A stretch of DNA of 64,000 nucleotides. Origin: Brevibacillus_H ginsengisoli. GTDB taxonomy: Bacteria; Bacillota; Bacilli; Brevibacillales; Brevibacillaceae. The DNA is taken from positions 124,001 to 188,000 of the forward strand of contig NZ_JBNJQR010000008.1 of assembly GCF_050113715.1 (NCBI RefSeq), written 5' to 3'. The translations under genes were made by a program, and so were the position numbers. The notes below the pieces were generated by a model. It was given only the letters and a program-made list of their open reading frames with translations, was not told where the DNA came from and did not search any database. This document shows positions 52,259-61,493 of this stretch, one piece after another (the stretch's first letter is position 1; each line of letters begins with the position of its first letter).

Positions 52259-52891
52259 TTACGCAAACGTATTAAAGGAAACAAATTCCCCCACAGGCTT
52301 ACGATACCCTCTAGCGCGCTGACTGGACGTGTCCTCTTTTCCAATCGTAATCATCAAAACGGGCTCGAATTGATCTGGGATGTTGAGCAGCTTTTTGATA
52401 CCTTCTGGATCAAACCCGATCATCGGGCAGGTATCCCAGCCTTTTTCTTTGGCGATCAGCATCAGCTGCATGGCGGATAAGCTGGCGTTACGAATGGCCT
52501 CATCTCTTTGGAACCCTTCTCCCCGTGATTCATACATATTGGTCACGTCAGAAACCAGATAATCGTATTCCTGTTTGGAGATGATTCCGAGATCACGCAT
52601 CCCTTGATTCAACTCGCCTACTCGCTGATAGGCAAGCTTGTCTCCCAACACCAGAATAACGGCTGAAGCGGTATGTACTTTATATTGTTTATAGGCTGCC
52701 TCTTCGTAGATACGCTCTTTCACCTCAGGATCATTAACGACTAGATAGCGGGTGTGCTGCAAATTAAACGCGGATGGCGCGAATTTTACAAGCGAAAAGA
52801 TGGCTTCCAATTCGGATGCGGGAATTTCGACCCCTTTAATAAACTTGTTGGCTGATCGTCTGGTTTTTACAACTTCCTCAAATTGATTCAT
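52259..52891 (-). CDS. Nitroreductase-family FMN oxidoreductase
   Basis: The product is 210 residues. The FMN-binding start TRRSANKFIKG (about 10-20), PSAFNLQHTRYLVV (about 39-52), and the back half GWDTCPMIGFDPEGIKKLLNIPDQFEPVLMITIGK are typical of NfsB/YodC-like nitroreductases. It reduces nitro compounds or quinones with NAD(P)H. ATG 52891 is chosen since AGGAG sits 9 nt before it; the ATG at 52900 abuts the site. Single gene. Confidence 0.92.
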   Translation of the reverse strand: MNQFEEVVKTRRSANKFIKGVEIPASELEAIFSLVKFAPSAFNLQHTRYLVVNDPEVKERIYEEAAYKQYKVHTASAVILVLGDKLAYQRVGELNQGMRDLGIISKQEYDYLVSDVTNMYESRGEGFQRDEAIRNASLSAMQLMLIAKEKGWDTCPMIGFDPEGIKKLLNIPDQFEPVLMITIGKEDTSSQRARGYRKPVGEFVSFNTFA

Positions 52892-53014
52892 GTTCTTCAT
52901 CTCCTAGTTCAACTTATGGTCTATGCGATTACTATAACACAATTAACTATAAATAAGTAAGTATCAAATTAATAATAATTATTTTTTGTTAAACTTGGTC
53001 GATTTACCAAGAAA

Positions 53015-53043
53015 ATCCCCTCCCCTAATTAAGTGAGGGGATC
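53015..53043 (-). terminator. Terminator after the carbon-nitrogen hydrolase
   Basis: On the minus strand GATCCCCTC pairs with GAGGGGATT, followed by TTTC. Located 5 nt past the stop. Confidence 0.75.
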
Positions 53044-53047
53044 CGTA

Positions 53048-53818
53048 TCAGACCTTATCTTCTATTAATAATCCAGGGTTAAATCGCTTCGCTAGCAAGT
53101 TGGTTGCCTCATTCGGATCGATCTCCCAGACGAGTAACCCTTCTTCATACGGTTTCATTTCGCTAAGCCTCTCACCAGTCGGAGATACCAGCGTTGTCGT
53201 ACACCCTTGGTTCTCCAGCGAATAGTTCACACTTGCAAAATAGATGTTATTCTCCATACTTCGGCAAAGCATCGCGCCACGATAGAATTCACTGTTCTTT
53301 ACTGGGCCGGTAAACTGAGGATGAAACACAATACTCGCGCCCTTGATGGCGGAGAAGCGAACCGTTTCTGGATATCTCCAGCCTTCATGACAGATGACAA
53401 TGCCGAATTTTACACCTTTGCATTCAAAGACCTGACGCCCAAAACCAGCTACATATCCCCACTGATCTTCATCCGGGTCAATCTGATTTTTGGTCTGGTA
53501 GCCTTGAATGACACCTTGCTGCGAGATGACAAAAGCGACCAAATGGATACCTAGCTCATCCCGCCATTCCGTCGGTAAAATGACTGCTACGCCGAGTTGC
53601 TCTGAACAGCTTCGTATTTCCTCCAAGGCAGCAATCATCGCCTCATGGTTATACTCTTCAACGACATACCCGACTCCACGCAATCCCGGCAGAATGGACT
53701 CGGGAAAACAAATGAGATCGCACTGTTGCTGACTCGCTTCGCGGATGTTCTCTTTTACCAAGGCGATCCCTTCCCGTAAGGATTGCGGAAATCTTGTTTG
53801 TGCCAAGCCGATTTTCAT
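53048..53818 (-). CDS. Carbon-nitrogen hydrolase (nitrilase superfamily)
   Basis: The product is 256 residues. The Glu-Lys-Cys triad is seen as FPES (about Glu40), TKNQ (about Lys109) and VICHEGW (about Cys143). It cleaves amides or nitriles; substrate not deducible. The loop around the Lys (TKNQIDPDEDQW) and GAEGIV-less region set it apart from omega-amidase (Nit2). ATG 53818 is preferred over TTG 53839 because it begins the conserved MKIGLAQ strand. Monocistronic. Confidence 0.9.
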   Translation of the reverse strand: MKIGLAQTRFPQSLREGIALVKENIREASQQQCDLICFPESILPGLRGVGYVVEEYNHEAMIAALEEIRSCSEQLGVAVILPTEWRDELGIHLVAFVISQQGVIQGYQTKNQIDPDEDQWGYVAGFGRQVFECKGVKFGIVICHEGWRYPETVRFSAIKGASIVFHPQFTGPVKNSEFYRGAMLCRSMENNIYFASVNYSLENQGCTTTLVSPTGERLSEMKPYEEGLLVWEIDPNEATNLLAKRFNPGLLIEDKV

Positions 53819-53964
53819 CTCGTTTACCGTCCCTATCAAGAATTTTTTAATGCAGTATATGAGTTCTTTACGGATGTTCTAATTCCTTTTGCCACAAGCA
53901 TTGCGCCATGAGGATGATTGAAATATATTGGGAGAAGGCAAACTCTTGAAGGAGGACATTCGTT

Positions 53965-54954
53965 ATGCTGTTTATTGATAATCAAAACATTACCGACCCC
54001 ACCTTGAACCTGGCGTTAGAGGAATACGCATTAAAAAACCTTCCCCCAAACACAGATTACCTGCTCTTCTACATAAATGAACCTTCCATCATTATTGGCA
54101 AGAATCAGAATACTGCGGCTGAAATCAATGCCGACTACGTGGAGAAAAATGGAATTCATGTGGTTCGCCGCTTATCTGGCGGCGGGGCTGTTTACCACGA
54201 TCTCGGTAACCTTAATTTCAGCTTTATTACCAACAATGACGGGGATTCCTTTCATAATTATCGGAAATTTACGGAACCTGTTGTCCGAGCCTTGGCCAAG
54301 TTGGGCGTGGAAGCGGAGTTAACAGGGCGCAATGACATTCAAGTGGGGGAACGAAAAATATCTGGTAATGCTCAATTCTCCACAAAAGGCCGGATGTTTA
54401 GCCACGGCACCCTGCTGTTCGATTCCGAGATTGAAAACGTCGTCTCCGCGCTCAACGTCAATCCCGAAAAGTTCAAGTCAAAAGGCATCCAATCCATTCG
54501 CAGCCGTGTCGCCAACATCTCCGAATTCCTGCGTGAGCCAATCACCATCGCTTCGTTTCGTCAACAGTTACTCGAATCGATCTTTGAGGGTACCCAGATT
54601 CACACGTATGAACTAACCGATGCGGACTGGGCCGCCATTCACGAGCTTGCGGATCGCCGTTATCGAAATTGGGAGTGGAATTACGGCAAGTCCCCTGCGT
54701 TTAACATCCGCCAGGTGAAACGCCTAGCAACTGGAACCTTCGACGTCCAATTATATGTGGTAGAAGGCAAAATCCAGCAAGCCACCATCTTCGGCGACTT
54801 CTTCGGTCAGGGTGAAGTGAGAGAATTCGCGGACAAGCTTCAAGGTGTTCGATTTGACCTCCCTTCCGTAAAAGAAGCCCTCAATGACGTCGATTTCTCT
54901 TATTACTTCGGCCCTGTTACGGCAGAAGAATGGTTAGGAATGTTATTTGAGTAA
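53965..54954 (+). CDS. lplJ: Lipoate--protein ligase
   Basis: The product is 329 residues, matching LplJ of Bacillus. The lipoate-binding block RRLSGGGAVYHDLGNLNFSF (about 70-89), the catalytic Lys region GNAQFSTKGRMFSHGTLLF and the small C-terminal accessory domain are present. It attaches free lipoate (through lipoyl-AMP) to the E2 and GcvH proteins. TTGAAGGAGGACATTCGTT precedes the ATG. Single gene. Confidence 0.96.
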   Translation: MLFIDNQNITDPTLNLALEEYALKNLPPNTDYLLFYINEPSIIIGKNQNTAAEINADYVEKNGIHVVRRLSGGGAVYHDLGNLNFSFITNNDGDSFHNYRKFTEPVVRALAKLGVEAELTGRNDIQVGERKISGNAQFSTKGRMFSHGTLLFDSEIENVVSALNVNPEKFKSKGIQSIRSRVANISEFLREPITIASFRQQLLESIFEGTQIHTYELTDADWAAIHELADRRYRNWEWNYGKSPAFNIRQVKRLATGTFDVQLYVVEGKIQQATIFGDFFGQGEVREFADKLQGVRFDLPSVKEALNDVDFSYYFGPVTAEEWLGMLFE

Positions 54955-54965
54955 GGTAAATAGCT

Positions 54966-54998
54966 ACAAGCCCGTTCAGAAATTCTGAATGAGCTTGT
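54966..54998. terminator. Bidirectional terminator between lplJ and the aldolase-like gene
   Basis: ACAAGC-TTCAGA pairs with TCTGAA-GCTTGT in a 12-bp interrupted stem with a 3-nt loop; tails are only mildly T-rich. Confidence 0.7.
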
Positions 54999-55007
54999 AT
55001 TCATTCG

Positions 55008-56108
55008 TTATCCCGTGGATGCCTCTATTATTTTCTCATTCAGGATTTGAAATACCTTACGTATCTGCTCTTTGGGTATAATCCCGTAACGATCGCCAAT
55101 ACCAATCTCATAATAGCAACGTGAACCGTCGATGTCCCTAAGATACGGCGCCACTCCTATACCGCTCTCTTCGGAAAGGGAAAGTAAGATTGGCTCCATC
55201 TTCTCCTTTGACAGAGAAAAATACACGTGAAACATATTGGATACGGGTTCGATTGGCATCGTTTCAGTGGCTTCACACTGATTAAAATAACGCGCCAGCT
55301 CGTTCGCTTCTTGATAATACTGTTCCATTTTGTGTACCCTTTTCTCAAAGTAATAATCTGCTGAGAGAATATACGGATAAAGACTGATTAAATCTCCGCC
55401 ATGACGCCTTTTCCACACTTTTGATTCTTGTGTGAAAGCTTCATCTCCCGCCAGTATCGCGCCTGCAATTCCACCAATTCCTTTATAAAATGAAACATAG
55501 ACGCTATCAAACAGTTCACAAATTTCCGCAGCGGTCTTTTGATAATAGGGAAGGATTTCAAAAAGTCTGGCGCCATCCAGATGGAGTTTGATCCCTTTTT
55601 CACGGCAATAGGCGGAAATCGCTTCAAGCTCCTGGTACTCTGGAAGCTGCCCGCCAATCTCACGTTGTGGCAATTCAAGCAAGAGACAAGCGATATCCTC
55701 CTGCATATTTAGCACATCTTCCAATCGGATCACTCGGTTTTTATCGGCAAGTAATATGGGATCGATCTGGTGCAATTTCTTTAGTCCATCTTCCTCATGG
55801 ATCTCCAGATGACACAAGGGATGATACGCAACTCGTTTTAGCCCCTTCTGATCACACCAGATTCTTAAGGCGATTTGTTGGGCCATCGTTCCGCTTGGGA
55901 AAAATACAGCCGTTTCTTTCCCTAAGTACTTCGCCATTTTCAATTGAAAATCTTCGATAAGCTGGCCTTTTCCATACAGATCGCTGTCCAGTTGCCCATC
56001 CAGCTGGTTTAATGCCTCCTTTAATACTTGAATATTTCTTTTGCCATGACCACTTAACTGGTATTGGGCTTGATTATACGCTTCTAACAATTTGGGTGTA
56101 TCGTTCAT
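55008..56108 (-). CDS. Threonine-aldolase-like PLP enzyme (beta-eliminating lyase family)
   Basis: The product is 366 residues. The fold-type I PLP block has the phosphate-binding FFPSGTMAQQIAL (about 70-82), the Asp region KLHLDGARLFE (about 176-186) and the Schiff-base Lys in VSFYKGIGGIAGAIL (about 207). It belongs to the low-specificity L-threonine aldolase group, which splits beta-hydroxy amino acids to glycine and an aldehyde. ATG 56108 has AAAGGAGTCCAGG; the ATG at 56150 has none. Family call solid, substrate unsure. Confidence 0.88.
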   Translation of the reverse strand: MNDTPKLLEAYNQAQYQLSGHGKRNIQVLKEALNQLDGQLDSDLYGKGQLIEDFQLKMAKYLGKETAVFFPSGTMAQQIALRIWCDQKGLKRVAYHPLCHLEIHEEDGLKKLHQIDPILLADKNRVIRLEDVLNMQEDIACLLLELPQREIGGQLPEYQELEAISAYCREKGIKLHLDGARLFEILPYYQKTAAEICELFDSVYVSFYKGIGGIAGAILAGDEAFTQESKVWKRRHGGDLISLYPYILSADYYFEKRVHKMEQYYQEANELARYFNQCEATETMPIEPVSNMFHVYFSLSKEKMEPILLSLSEESGIGVAPYLRDIDGSRCYYEIGIGDRYGIIPKEQIRKVFQILNEKIIEASTG

Positions 56109-56231
56109 CCTGGACTCCTTTCTGTTGCAACGAATCTGAGGGGCTTCCATATAATCGCATCATCCTACTTCTTAATCACGAGCAAAATACGAACATTATT
56201 TTTCGAAAATACTATCTATTAAAAAAGCATA

Positions 56232-56270
56232 CAAAAAATCAGGCCAGAACACCAGTCTGAGCCTGATTTG
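56232..56270 (-). terminator. Terminator after the DUF4097 gene
   Basis: On the minus strand AAATCAGGC pairs with GCCTGATTT and TTTTTGT follows, about 74 nt past the stop. Confidence 0.85.
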
Positions 56271-56343
56271 AGGACAACACAGGATGATCTAGAACAATAT
56301 CATTATGAAACAAAAGCATTATGCGTAATGCTCGATAAGTTTG

Positions 56344-57231
56344 TTAGCGAATCTTGATGGAACCGCTATTCGCCTCTAAATCAATAGGATACGTTCCAGC
56401 ACCCTTGGACCCTTTAATTTGACTATTTTCATCGTAAATCGTGGTATTCTCAAGTGGGAAATCAGCCTTCACATTGCCGCTCGAAACCTTGGCATCCACT
56501 GTGACATCTGCATCTTTTGGCAATTGCAGCTTTACGTCTCCTGAACTAGCTTCTACATGAATCGATCCAGTCACCTTCTCTAGCTGTATATCCAAACTGC
56601 CGGAAGATAAAGACGCATCAATTGCTCCCGTATAACGATCCATCCGAATATCACCGGAAGATACTTCAAGCGTACTCTTGTCTGCTGTTACCCGATCAGA
56701 TCGAATACTTCCCGAAGTGCCTTCTATTTTCAGTTGGCCCACTTGTAAATTGTCTAAACGAATATCTCCTGAGCTAACATTCACATTCAGCTCTTTATAA
56801 ATCGCAGGTGAAGAACTTGAATGCCCAGTAAATTCAACACGACCGGAAGTGGCTTCAACTTCAAGTTTTTGTTGGTAGCTCATTGGCACATGAACAACCA
56901 GTTTCATATCATCTGAGAAATTGAACCAGTTTGTCTTCGGGTCGTCTACATTTACGTCGATTGAGTTATTTTTTCGCTGAACTTGTAAAGTGAATTTATC
57001 AGCGTCACTTCCTTGCAGAGCAGCCAATAGATCACTACGATCTTCTGTAACAATTTGCAGATTCGCACTTGGAATTTGGATATGAATGGTATCTATGTTA
57101 GCGACTGAAGCCGATCCTTCCAAATGTTTCACTTCTCCTCTTACCCAACCACCCAGTTCGATATTTGTAATCGATTTGAGTAACAAGAATACTCCAACCA
57201 AGATAATAATGACGCCAAGTAATTTCTTCAT
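56344..57231 (-). CDS. DUF4097 beta-repeat membrane-anchored protein
   Basis: The product is 295 residues. The N-terminal helix (about 5-20, LGVIIILVGVFLLLKS) anchors a large outside domain of short strand repeats with the SSGxIxxxx pattern (VSSGDIRLDNLQVGQLKIEGTS, SSGDIRMD, ASSGDVKLQLP, VSSGNVKADFP). This is the DUF4097/LiaX-like family of surface proteins tied to envelope stress. No LiaR or other stress gene is adjacent. AAGGAGATCACA precedes the ATG. Function unproven. Confidence 0.9.
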   Translation of the reverse strand: MKKLLGVIIILVGVFLLLKSITNIELGGWVRGEVKHLEGSASVANIDTIHIQIPSANLQIVTEDRSDLLAALQGSDADKFTLQVQRKNNSIDVNVDDPKTNWFNFSDDMKLVVHVPMSYQQKLEVEATSGRVEFTGHSSSSPAIYKELNVNVSSGDIRLDNLQVGQLKIEGTSGSIRSDRVTADKSTLEVSSGDIRMDRYTGAIDASLSSGSLDIQLEKVTGSIHVEASSGDVKLQLPKDADVTVDAKVSSGNVKADFPLENTTIYDENSQIKGSKGAGTYPIDLEANSGSIKIR

Positions 57232-57370
57232 TGTGATCTCCTTTCAAATTCTTCTTCCAGTTGTTTCCTCAGTTCTTATTATTCGCTATCTATAACAATA
57301 AAGAAAATACTTTTTTCTTCACACGTACATTTGGCTGATTTTGTCTACGTCTTAAGTCGTAGAGTACACG

Positions 57371-57405
57371 AAAAAACCAGTATCCATTGGATACTGGTTT
57401 TTTTA
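57371..57405 (-). terminator. Terminator of rnpB
   Basis: On the minus strand AAAACCAGTATCC pairs with GGATACTGGTTTT around a 3-nt loop, followed by TTC. It is 29 nt past the mature rnpB end. Confidence 0.92.
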
Positions 57406-57433
57406 TCTGAAGATCATTTTCATTTTAATTTCT

Positions 57434-57838
57434 AGCAAGGGTATGCTGTAAGCCAGGTTCTGTTCTCTCGTGCTTCAAACGGGGGTTACCCCTCGCACTA
57501 TAGAGTGATAGTCATCTATCTATGGCGAATTGCTTCACCATCTGTCCCGCCGTTTGATTCCTTAAGGACAGTTCCCCTACCAAATTTGGGTTTCTCGCTC
57601 GCAGGGTTTACCGCGTTCCATCTTCCCTGTCGCCAGGAAAGCTACGTTTCTGTGGCACTTTCAGCGTACTCGGGTCTCAGAGAGAACCCTTTCCACGCCG
57701 TCAGCGAAGTCGGAACCTCACTGCCCTAGCTTGCACTAGGTACGAACACTCCAAGCATCTCAGCCTGGGCGAGCCTGGACTTTCCTCAACCGTCAATCAT
57801 CGAAATGATCACGACCGCGACTATCCACAACCCTTGCT
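57434..57838 (-). ncRNA. rnpB: RNase P RNA, Bacillus (type B) class
   Basis: Read on the minus strand, P1 arms AGCAAGGGT and ACCCTTGCT close the molecule. The conserved P4 5' element GAGGAAAGTCC and the 3' element ACAGAACCTGGCTTACA are intact, and GGTAAACCC and GGCGACAGGG occur between. About 405 nt, as in Bacillus. It processes tRNA 5' ends with RnpA. A possible promoter is TTGTCA-N16-TATATA, which would overlap the 5' end, so the exact end is uncertain by several bases. Confidence 0.97.
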
Positions 57839-58041
57839 ATATAATTTATTTCGTTCATGTGACAAGTAATAATCTAACACATTTATAGAAGCAAAATCAA
57901 CTGGTGATTGGTGGTAACACATTTTAATCTCGTATCAGGCCCTTTCTTTCGTTATACTGATAGGGAATCTGTTCCAAACAGGAGCTTCGCCTACAGATGA
58001 TGTCAAAAGATTAATCTAGTTTCAGACGAAGGAGCCCAATC

Positions 58042-58647
58042 ATGGATTTGTTCACCTTAAAAATCATTGGAAAAGAGATTGTTCTCCGTTTATTGACCAA
58101 GGATGACGCCCCTCTTTATTTGGATTACTTACAAAGAAATGAGGAGTTTCATCGGCCGTTCGTTCCGTTAAGACCCTCCGATTATATTACGATGGCCACA
58201 GCGGAGGCCTTTACCGACCAAAAGCAAATGGTGGATGCCGATCAACAGTACACATTCGGTATTTTTACGGCAGAAGAAGATCAAATCATCGGGAAGGTGA
58301 CGCTCTCGGGTATTACTCGGGCGGTATTTCAAAATGGCTATATCAGCTATGACATTGACCGTGAATGCACCAATCGCGGTAATGTAACTGAGGCTGTGCA
58401 GATGGTCGTGAAGTTTGGATTGTCGGCTCTCTCCCTGCATCGAATTCAGGCGTCCATTATGCCCCGTAACCTGGCTTCCCAACGAGTCGTGGAAAAAAGC
58501 GGGTTTGTTAGAGAAGGCTATTGTGAGCAGTACTTAAAAATCCAAGGAGTCTGGGAAGATCATTATATCTATGCGATTACGCAAGAACGCTATGATCGCT
58601 TGCCTTCGTTCATGCGCAACTCGGGGGTGGTAAAATGGGAAGCATAA
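58042..58647 (+). CDS. GNAT N-acetyltransferase, RimJ/RimL type
   Basis: The product is 201 residues. The pattern KEIVLRLLTKDDAPLYLDYL, ISYDIDRECTNRGNVTEAVQM (acetyl-CoA loop) and HRIQASIMPRNLASQRVVEKSGF is characteristic. Likely an N-terminal or small-molecule acetyltransferase. GACGAAGGAGCCCAATC precedes the ATG. It overlaps the IscA-like gene by 13 bases, so the two are coupled. Confidence 0.92.
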   Translation: MDLFTLKIIGKEIVLRLLTKDDAPLYLDYLQRNEEFHRPFVPLRPSDYITMATAEAFTDQKQMVDADQQYTFGIFTAEEDQIIGKVTLSGITRAVFQNGYISYDIDRECTNRGNVTEAVQMVVKFGLSALSLHRIQASIMPRNLASQRVVEKSGFVREGYCEQYLKIQGVWEDHYIYAITQERYDRLPSFMRNSGVVKWEA

Positions 58648-58955
58648 ACGTAATCATCAAGCCGATTGCCGCTGCCAGACTGCGCTTACTAATGGATGCG
58701 GAACCAGATGCAAACGAACTGGGCATCCAACTTCAAATGACTTCATCGGGTTGCGGCAGCCTTGCTTTTTCCATTACGCTGACAACCAAAAGCAAAGAAG
58801 ATCGCTGCGAAGAGCTCGAAGGCATTCGACTATTCTATCGGGAAGGCGACCATGCCTGGCTCAACGGTCTTGTTGTTGATCTGAATCGGGAAACGGGTCG
58901 ATTCCAGATCTTCCACTCGAATCCGCCATCGACGAGCTGTCCTATTGCTCCCTAG
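58635..58955 (+). CDS. HesB/IscA-like iron-sulfur scaffold-type protein
   Basis: The product is 106 residues. It follows the IscA layout (ITP-like IKPIAAARLRLLMDAE, then the GCGSLAFSI strand). The cysteines are reduced to one in SSGCGS (about 40) and one in STSCPIAP at the very end (about 102), with NPPS in place of NPN. This resembles the divergent YqkB type. Cluster binding is therefore uncertain. It starts within the end of the GNAT gene, with GGGGGTGGTAAA. Confidence 0.7.
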   Translation: MGSINVIIKPIAAARLRLLMDAEPDANELGIQLQMTSSGCGSLAFSITLTTKSKEDRCEELEGIRLFYREGDHAWLNGLVVDLNRETGRFQIFHSNPPSTSCPIAP

Positions 58956-59022
58956 ACATCGAACGAAGTTTTAGCATTCACTTGTTTCCAAACCGTATTT
59001 TCAAATAAAAGGAGAAAACACC

Positions 59023-59553
59023 ATGTTGATTTTACCGTTCGAAGAAAAAGTTCCAACGATTGACGAAAGCGCCTTTCTCGCCAAAGGTGTTGTGGTGTCC
59101 GGAGATGTTACCATTGGGGCAGACAGCTCAATCTGGTACAACACCGTGATTCGAGGCGATATTGCTCCTACGATCATCGGGAAGCGAGTTAGTGTCCAAG
59201 ACAACAGTACCCTGCACCAAAGTCCAGGAAATCCTCTGATCATCGAGGACGAAGTCACCATCGGCCATAATGTAGTGTTACACAGCTGCATCATTCGGAA
59301 GGGTGCCTTAATCGGGATGGGCGCAATTGTTTTAGACGGCGCCGAAATTGGTGAGGAAGCCATGATTGGAGCAGGAACCCTCGTTCCTCCCGGTATGAAA
59401 ATCCCGCCACGCACGTTGGCCATCGGTTCGCCTGCCAAGGTCAAACGCGATTTGACTGAAGAGGACTTCAAGGAATTCGTTCGAATCCGTCAATCCTACG
59501 TCGATAAAGGAAAAATCTATCGTCGAATGGAAGAGACCCCGATTTCACGATAA
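59023..59553 (+). CDS. Gamma-class carbonic anhydrase-like hexapeptide-repeat protein
   Basis: The product is 176 residues with a left-handed beta-helix of hexapeptide repeats (VVVSGDVTIGADSSIWYNTVIRGD, IIEDEVTIGHNVVLH, LIGMGAIVLDGAEIGEEAMIGAGTLV). Metal-binding His is seen in STLHQ (about 66), IGHN (about 83) and VLHSC (about 88), the gamma-carbonic anhydrase set (YtoA/PaaY type). A trailing helix follows. AAAAGGAGAAAACACC precedes the ATG. It ends in a strong terminator. Confidence 0.93.
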   Translation: MLILPFEEKVPTIDESAFLAKGVVVSGDVTIGADSSIWYNTVIRGDIAPTIIGKRVSVQDNSTLHQSPGNPLIIEDEVTIGHNVVLHSCIIRKGALIGMGAIVLDGAEIGEEAMIGAGTLVPPGMKIPPRTLAIGSPAKVKRDLTEEDFKEFVRIRQSYVDKGKIYRRMEETPISR

Positions 59554-59565
59554 GTTTCGCATACG

Positions 59566-59611
59566 AAAACAACCAATTGCCTAGTCGAAGGACAATTGGT
59601 TGTTTTTTTTC
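59566..59611. terminator. Bidirectional terminator after the gamma-carbonic anhydrase gene
   Basis: AAAACAACCAATTG pairs with CAATTGGTTGTTTT (14 bp), with TTTTTTTT on the plus strand. Confidence 0.93.
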
Positions 59612-59624
59612 GAATATAATGTTT

Positions 59625-60092
59625 TTATACCGTTAAAGAGTAGATATGTTCGTCATGCCAGCCCTTAATCACTATCCCGGTGTTCCTGAACCCTACTGAT
59701 TCATAAAGTTTCTGAGCGCTAGTATTATCGGGATTAAAACAAAGCAATATCTCGTTGCAACCAAACCGATTGACCATATCTTCGACGATCAGTAGCAAGG
59801 AGCTTTTCCCATACCCGTTTCCTTGAAACCGATAGTCAATCATTATTCTACAAATTTCATAACCTTTCAGTTCTTCGGAGTATCCATACATAGTGAATCC
59901 TACAAGAGTTTCACCATGGTAGATCGCTCTGGTTATCCAATTATCTTCCATACTTGCCTGAGTGAGTGAGAGGCAATTGGAGGCAATATCTTTTTCGAAA
60001 ATTTTGTTTTTTTGATCCTCAGAACTGCTAAGCAGTACAACATCAAACCAATTTTGTTTGGTAATTTCTTTTATCTGAATGATACAAAACAC
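59625..60092 (-). CDS. GNAT acetyltransferase (diamine/spermidine acetyltransferase-like)
   Basis: The product is about 155 residues. The middle ICRIMIDYRFQGNGYGKSSLLLIVEDM (about 82-108) is the acetyl-CoA loop, and the end NPDNTSAQKLYESVGFRNTG is the usual GNAT close. It is AT-rich. Its GTG start at 60092 abuts the AGGGG site, so the true start may be a rarer codon slightly downstream. It closes a run of small genes on the minus strand. Confidence 0.82.
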   Translation of the reverse strand: MFCIIQIKEITKQNWFDVVLLSSSEDQKNKIFEKDIASNCLSLTQASMEDNWITRAIYHGETLVGFTMYGYSEELKGYEICRIMIDYRFQGNGYGKSSLLLIVEDMVNRFGCNEILLCFNPDNTSAQKLYESVGFRNTGIVIKGWHDEHIYSLTV

Positions 60093-60094
60093 CC

Positions 60095-60379
60095 CTAGAT
60101 TTTTTTAGTGGCAAATGCAGATATGACATAAGCCCCCATAAATGCAACGAATGCATACAAACTTCCCCATAAAAACCAAGCATCTATGTTTCCTGTGAAC
60201 GTAGCCCAGTTGGTTGTTGTGTAGAGCAAAGGCAAAAAGAACGAAATAACCGAACCGAGATATTTTTTGTGAAAAACGTAGGAGCAAACCAATCCGATCA
60301 GAAAAGCACAGACCGGCATATAGACGAATACGAGTGCAAAAGGATTCAAATTTACGAAATGGTACAGCAAAAGAAACAC
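60095..60379 (-). CDS. Small membrane protein, DUF2651-like
   Basis: The product is 94 residues with three hydrophobic helices (LNPFALVFVYMPVCAFLIGLVCSYV, GSVISFFLPLLYTTTNWATF, WFLWGSLYAFVAFMGAYVI). The NPFALVF start and small size recall DUF2651 (YbeF) proteins. GTG 60379 lies inside the GGGG site; TTG 60370 is a better spaced start. Three bases separate its stop from the GNAT start, so the two are linked. Function unknown. Confidence 0.65.
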   Translation of the reverse strand: MFLLLYHFVNLNPFALVFVYMPVCAFLIGLVCSYVFHKKYLGSVISFFLPLLYTTTNWATFTGNIDAWFLWGSLYAFVAFMGAYVISAFATKKI

Positions 60380-60390
60380 CCCATTTTCGT

Positions 60391-60837
60391 CTATTTTTCT
60401 AGTCCTGGTAGAAGAGTAGGTATTTGTTCTCGACCAATTTGTAAGATTTGTTTATCCAGTTGTGTTGATTCAGGTTCCATTGACTGATAGGTACCGTTGG
60501 AAAGTATTAAATATTGGCTGTATCGCCAAGTTTGATCATTACTGATGATATCCATATAGTATAAGAAACCAGTTGCTGCCGGTGAGTTCTGGGTGGAGAT
60601 CTTTTGGAGACGAATCATTTTTAACGAATGAAGAATGTTGCGAATTGTAGCGGGATTGTCTACCGTGATTTGGTTTCCATCACCGTATCTGATTTTAATT
60701 CTCGTGACACCAGAAAAATCAGTATGGAAGTAATCACTTAATGTGATTTCGTCTTGATGGATTGAACGAGGAAACAATATCACAGTGAGCAGGAAAAATA
60801 TTGCACCAACAGCCAGTAAGCAGATCTGTTTGTTCAA
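60391..60837 (-). CDS. Hypothetical exported protein
   Basis: The product is 148 residues. One hydrophobic N-terminal segment (about 5-22, ICLLAVGAIFFLLTVILF) precedes a polar domain of strand-like stretches (GVTRIKIRYGDGNQITVDNPATIRNIL, GFLYYMDIISNDQTWRYSQYLILSNG). TTG at 60837 has a GGGGAGGTTAGCC site. No family recognised. Confidence 0.6.
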   Translation of the reverse strand: MNKQICLLAVGAIFFLLTVILFPRSIHQDEITLSDYFHTDFSGVTRIKIRYGDGNQITVDNPATIRNILHSLKMIRLQKISTQNSPAATGFLYYMDIISNDQTWRYSQYLILSNGTYQSMEPESTQLDKQILQIGREQIPTLLPGLEK

Positions 60838-60882
60838 GGCTAACCTCCCCGAAAAAAAGGCGTTGTTACGTCGGGAGAAATT

Positions 60883-61371
60883 TTACTCGTCTACAAATTT
60901 CCTATATCGAACTAGTACGACATCAGGGCTATCGTCGGATGGTATGTACTCTACCCAGTAATAAGTATAGTTCCTAACAAAATTCTTATGGTTTGTATGG
61001 CATACGGCGACATCGTCGATCAAGTGAGAAACAGGCAAACCGTACAGCTTTAATACTTGACTAAGTACCAAAACGACAGTCTGATCGCCTCCCAAAGCAA
61101 TATCAATACTAAACAATGTATGATCATCTGTCATCATAGAGATGAATCCACTTTTTTTCTCCAGATTATATAATTGAAATTCGGAAAGTGGTGACATTGT
61201 TTCATCTATAGAAAAATTGTTCGATTTTGCAATTTCTTTTAGTTGATCGATTGTCGGAATGTTGACTTGTTTCGCTTCTTGAATGTGATGCTCCTGTTGT
61301 GTCACTATTGATTGACCTCCATTAAGAGATGAAAATATTATCCCTAGAAAAGCGAGCATCTTTATCATCAT
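60883..61371 (-). CDS. Hypothetical exported protein
   Basis: The product is 162 residues. A short hydrophobic start (about 2-16, MIKMLAFLGIIFSSL) is consistent with a signal peptide. The rest is polar, with VVLVLSQVLKLYGLPVSHLIDDVAVCHTNH in the middle. GGTTGGTGAGTT precedes the ATG. It starts the AT-rich run of unknown small proteins. Confidence 0.6.
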   Translation of the reverse strand: MMIKMLAFLGIIFSSLNGGQSIVTQQEHHIQEAKQVNIPTIDQLKEIAKSNNFSIDETMSPLSEFQLYNLEKKSGFISMMTDDHTLFSIDIALGGDQTVVLVLSQVLKLYGLPVSHLIDDVAVCHTNHKNFVRNYTYYWVEYIPSDDSPDVVLVRYRKFVDE

Positions 61372-61493
61372 AACTCACCAACCTTCCCCAAATTATAACA
61401 TTTTCGCTTAACCCTTCCAACTACTCGTGAATATAGACCTCTCTTGGTGACAAACTATTGGCGTAACTACACCATTCTAGGAGGGACAACCGT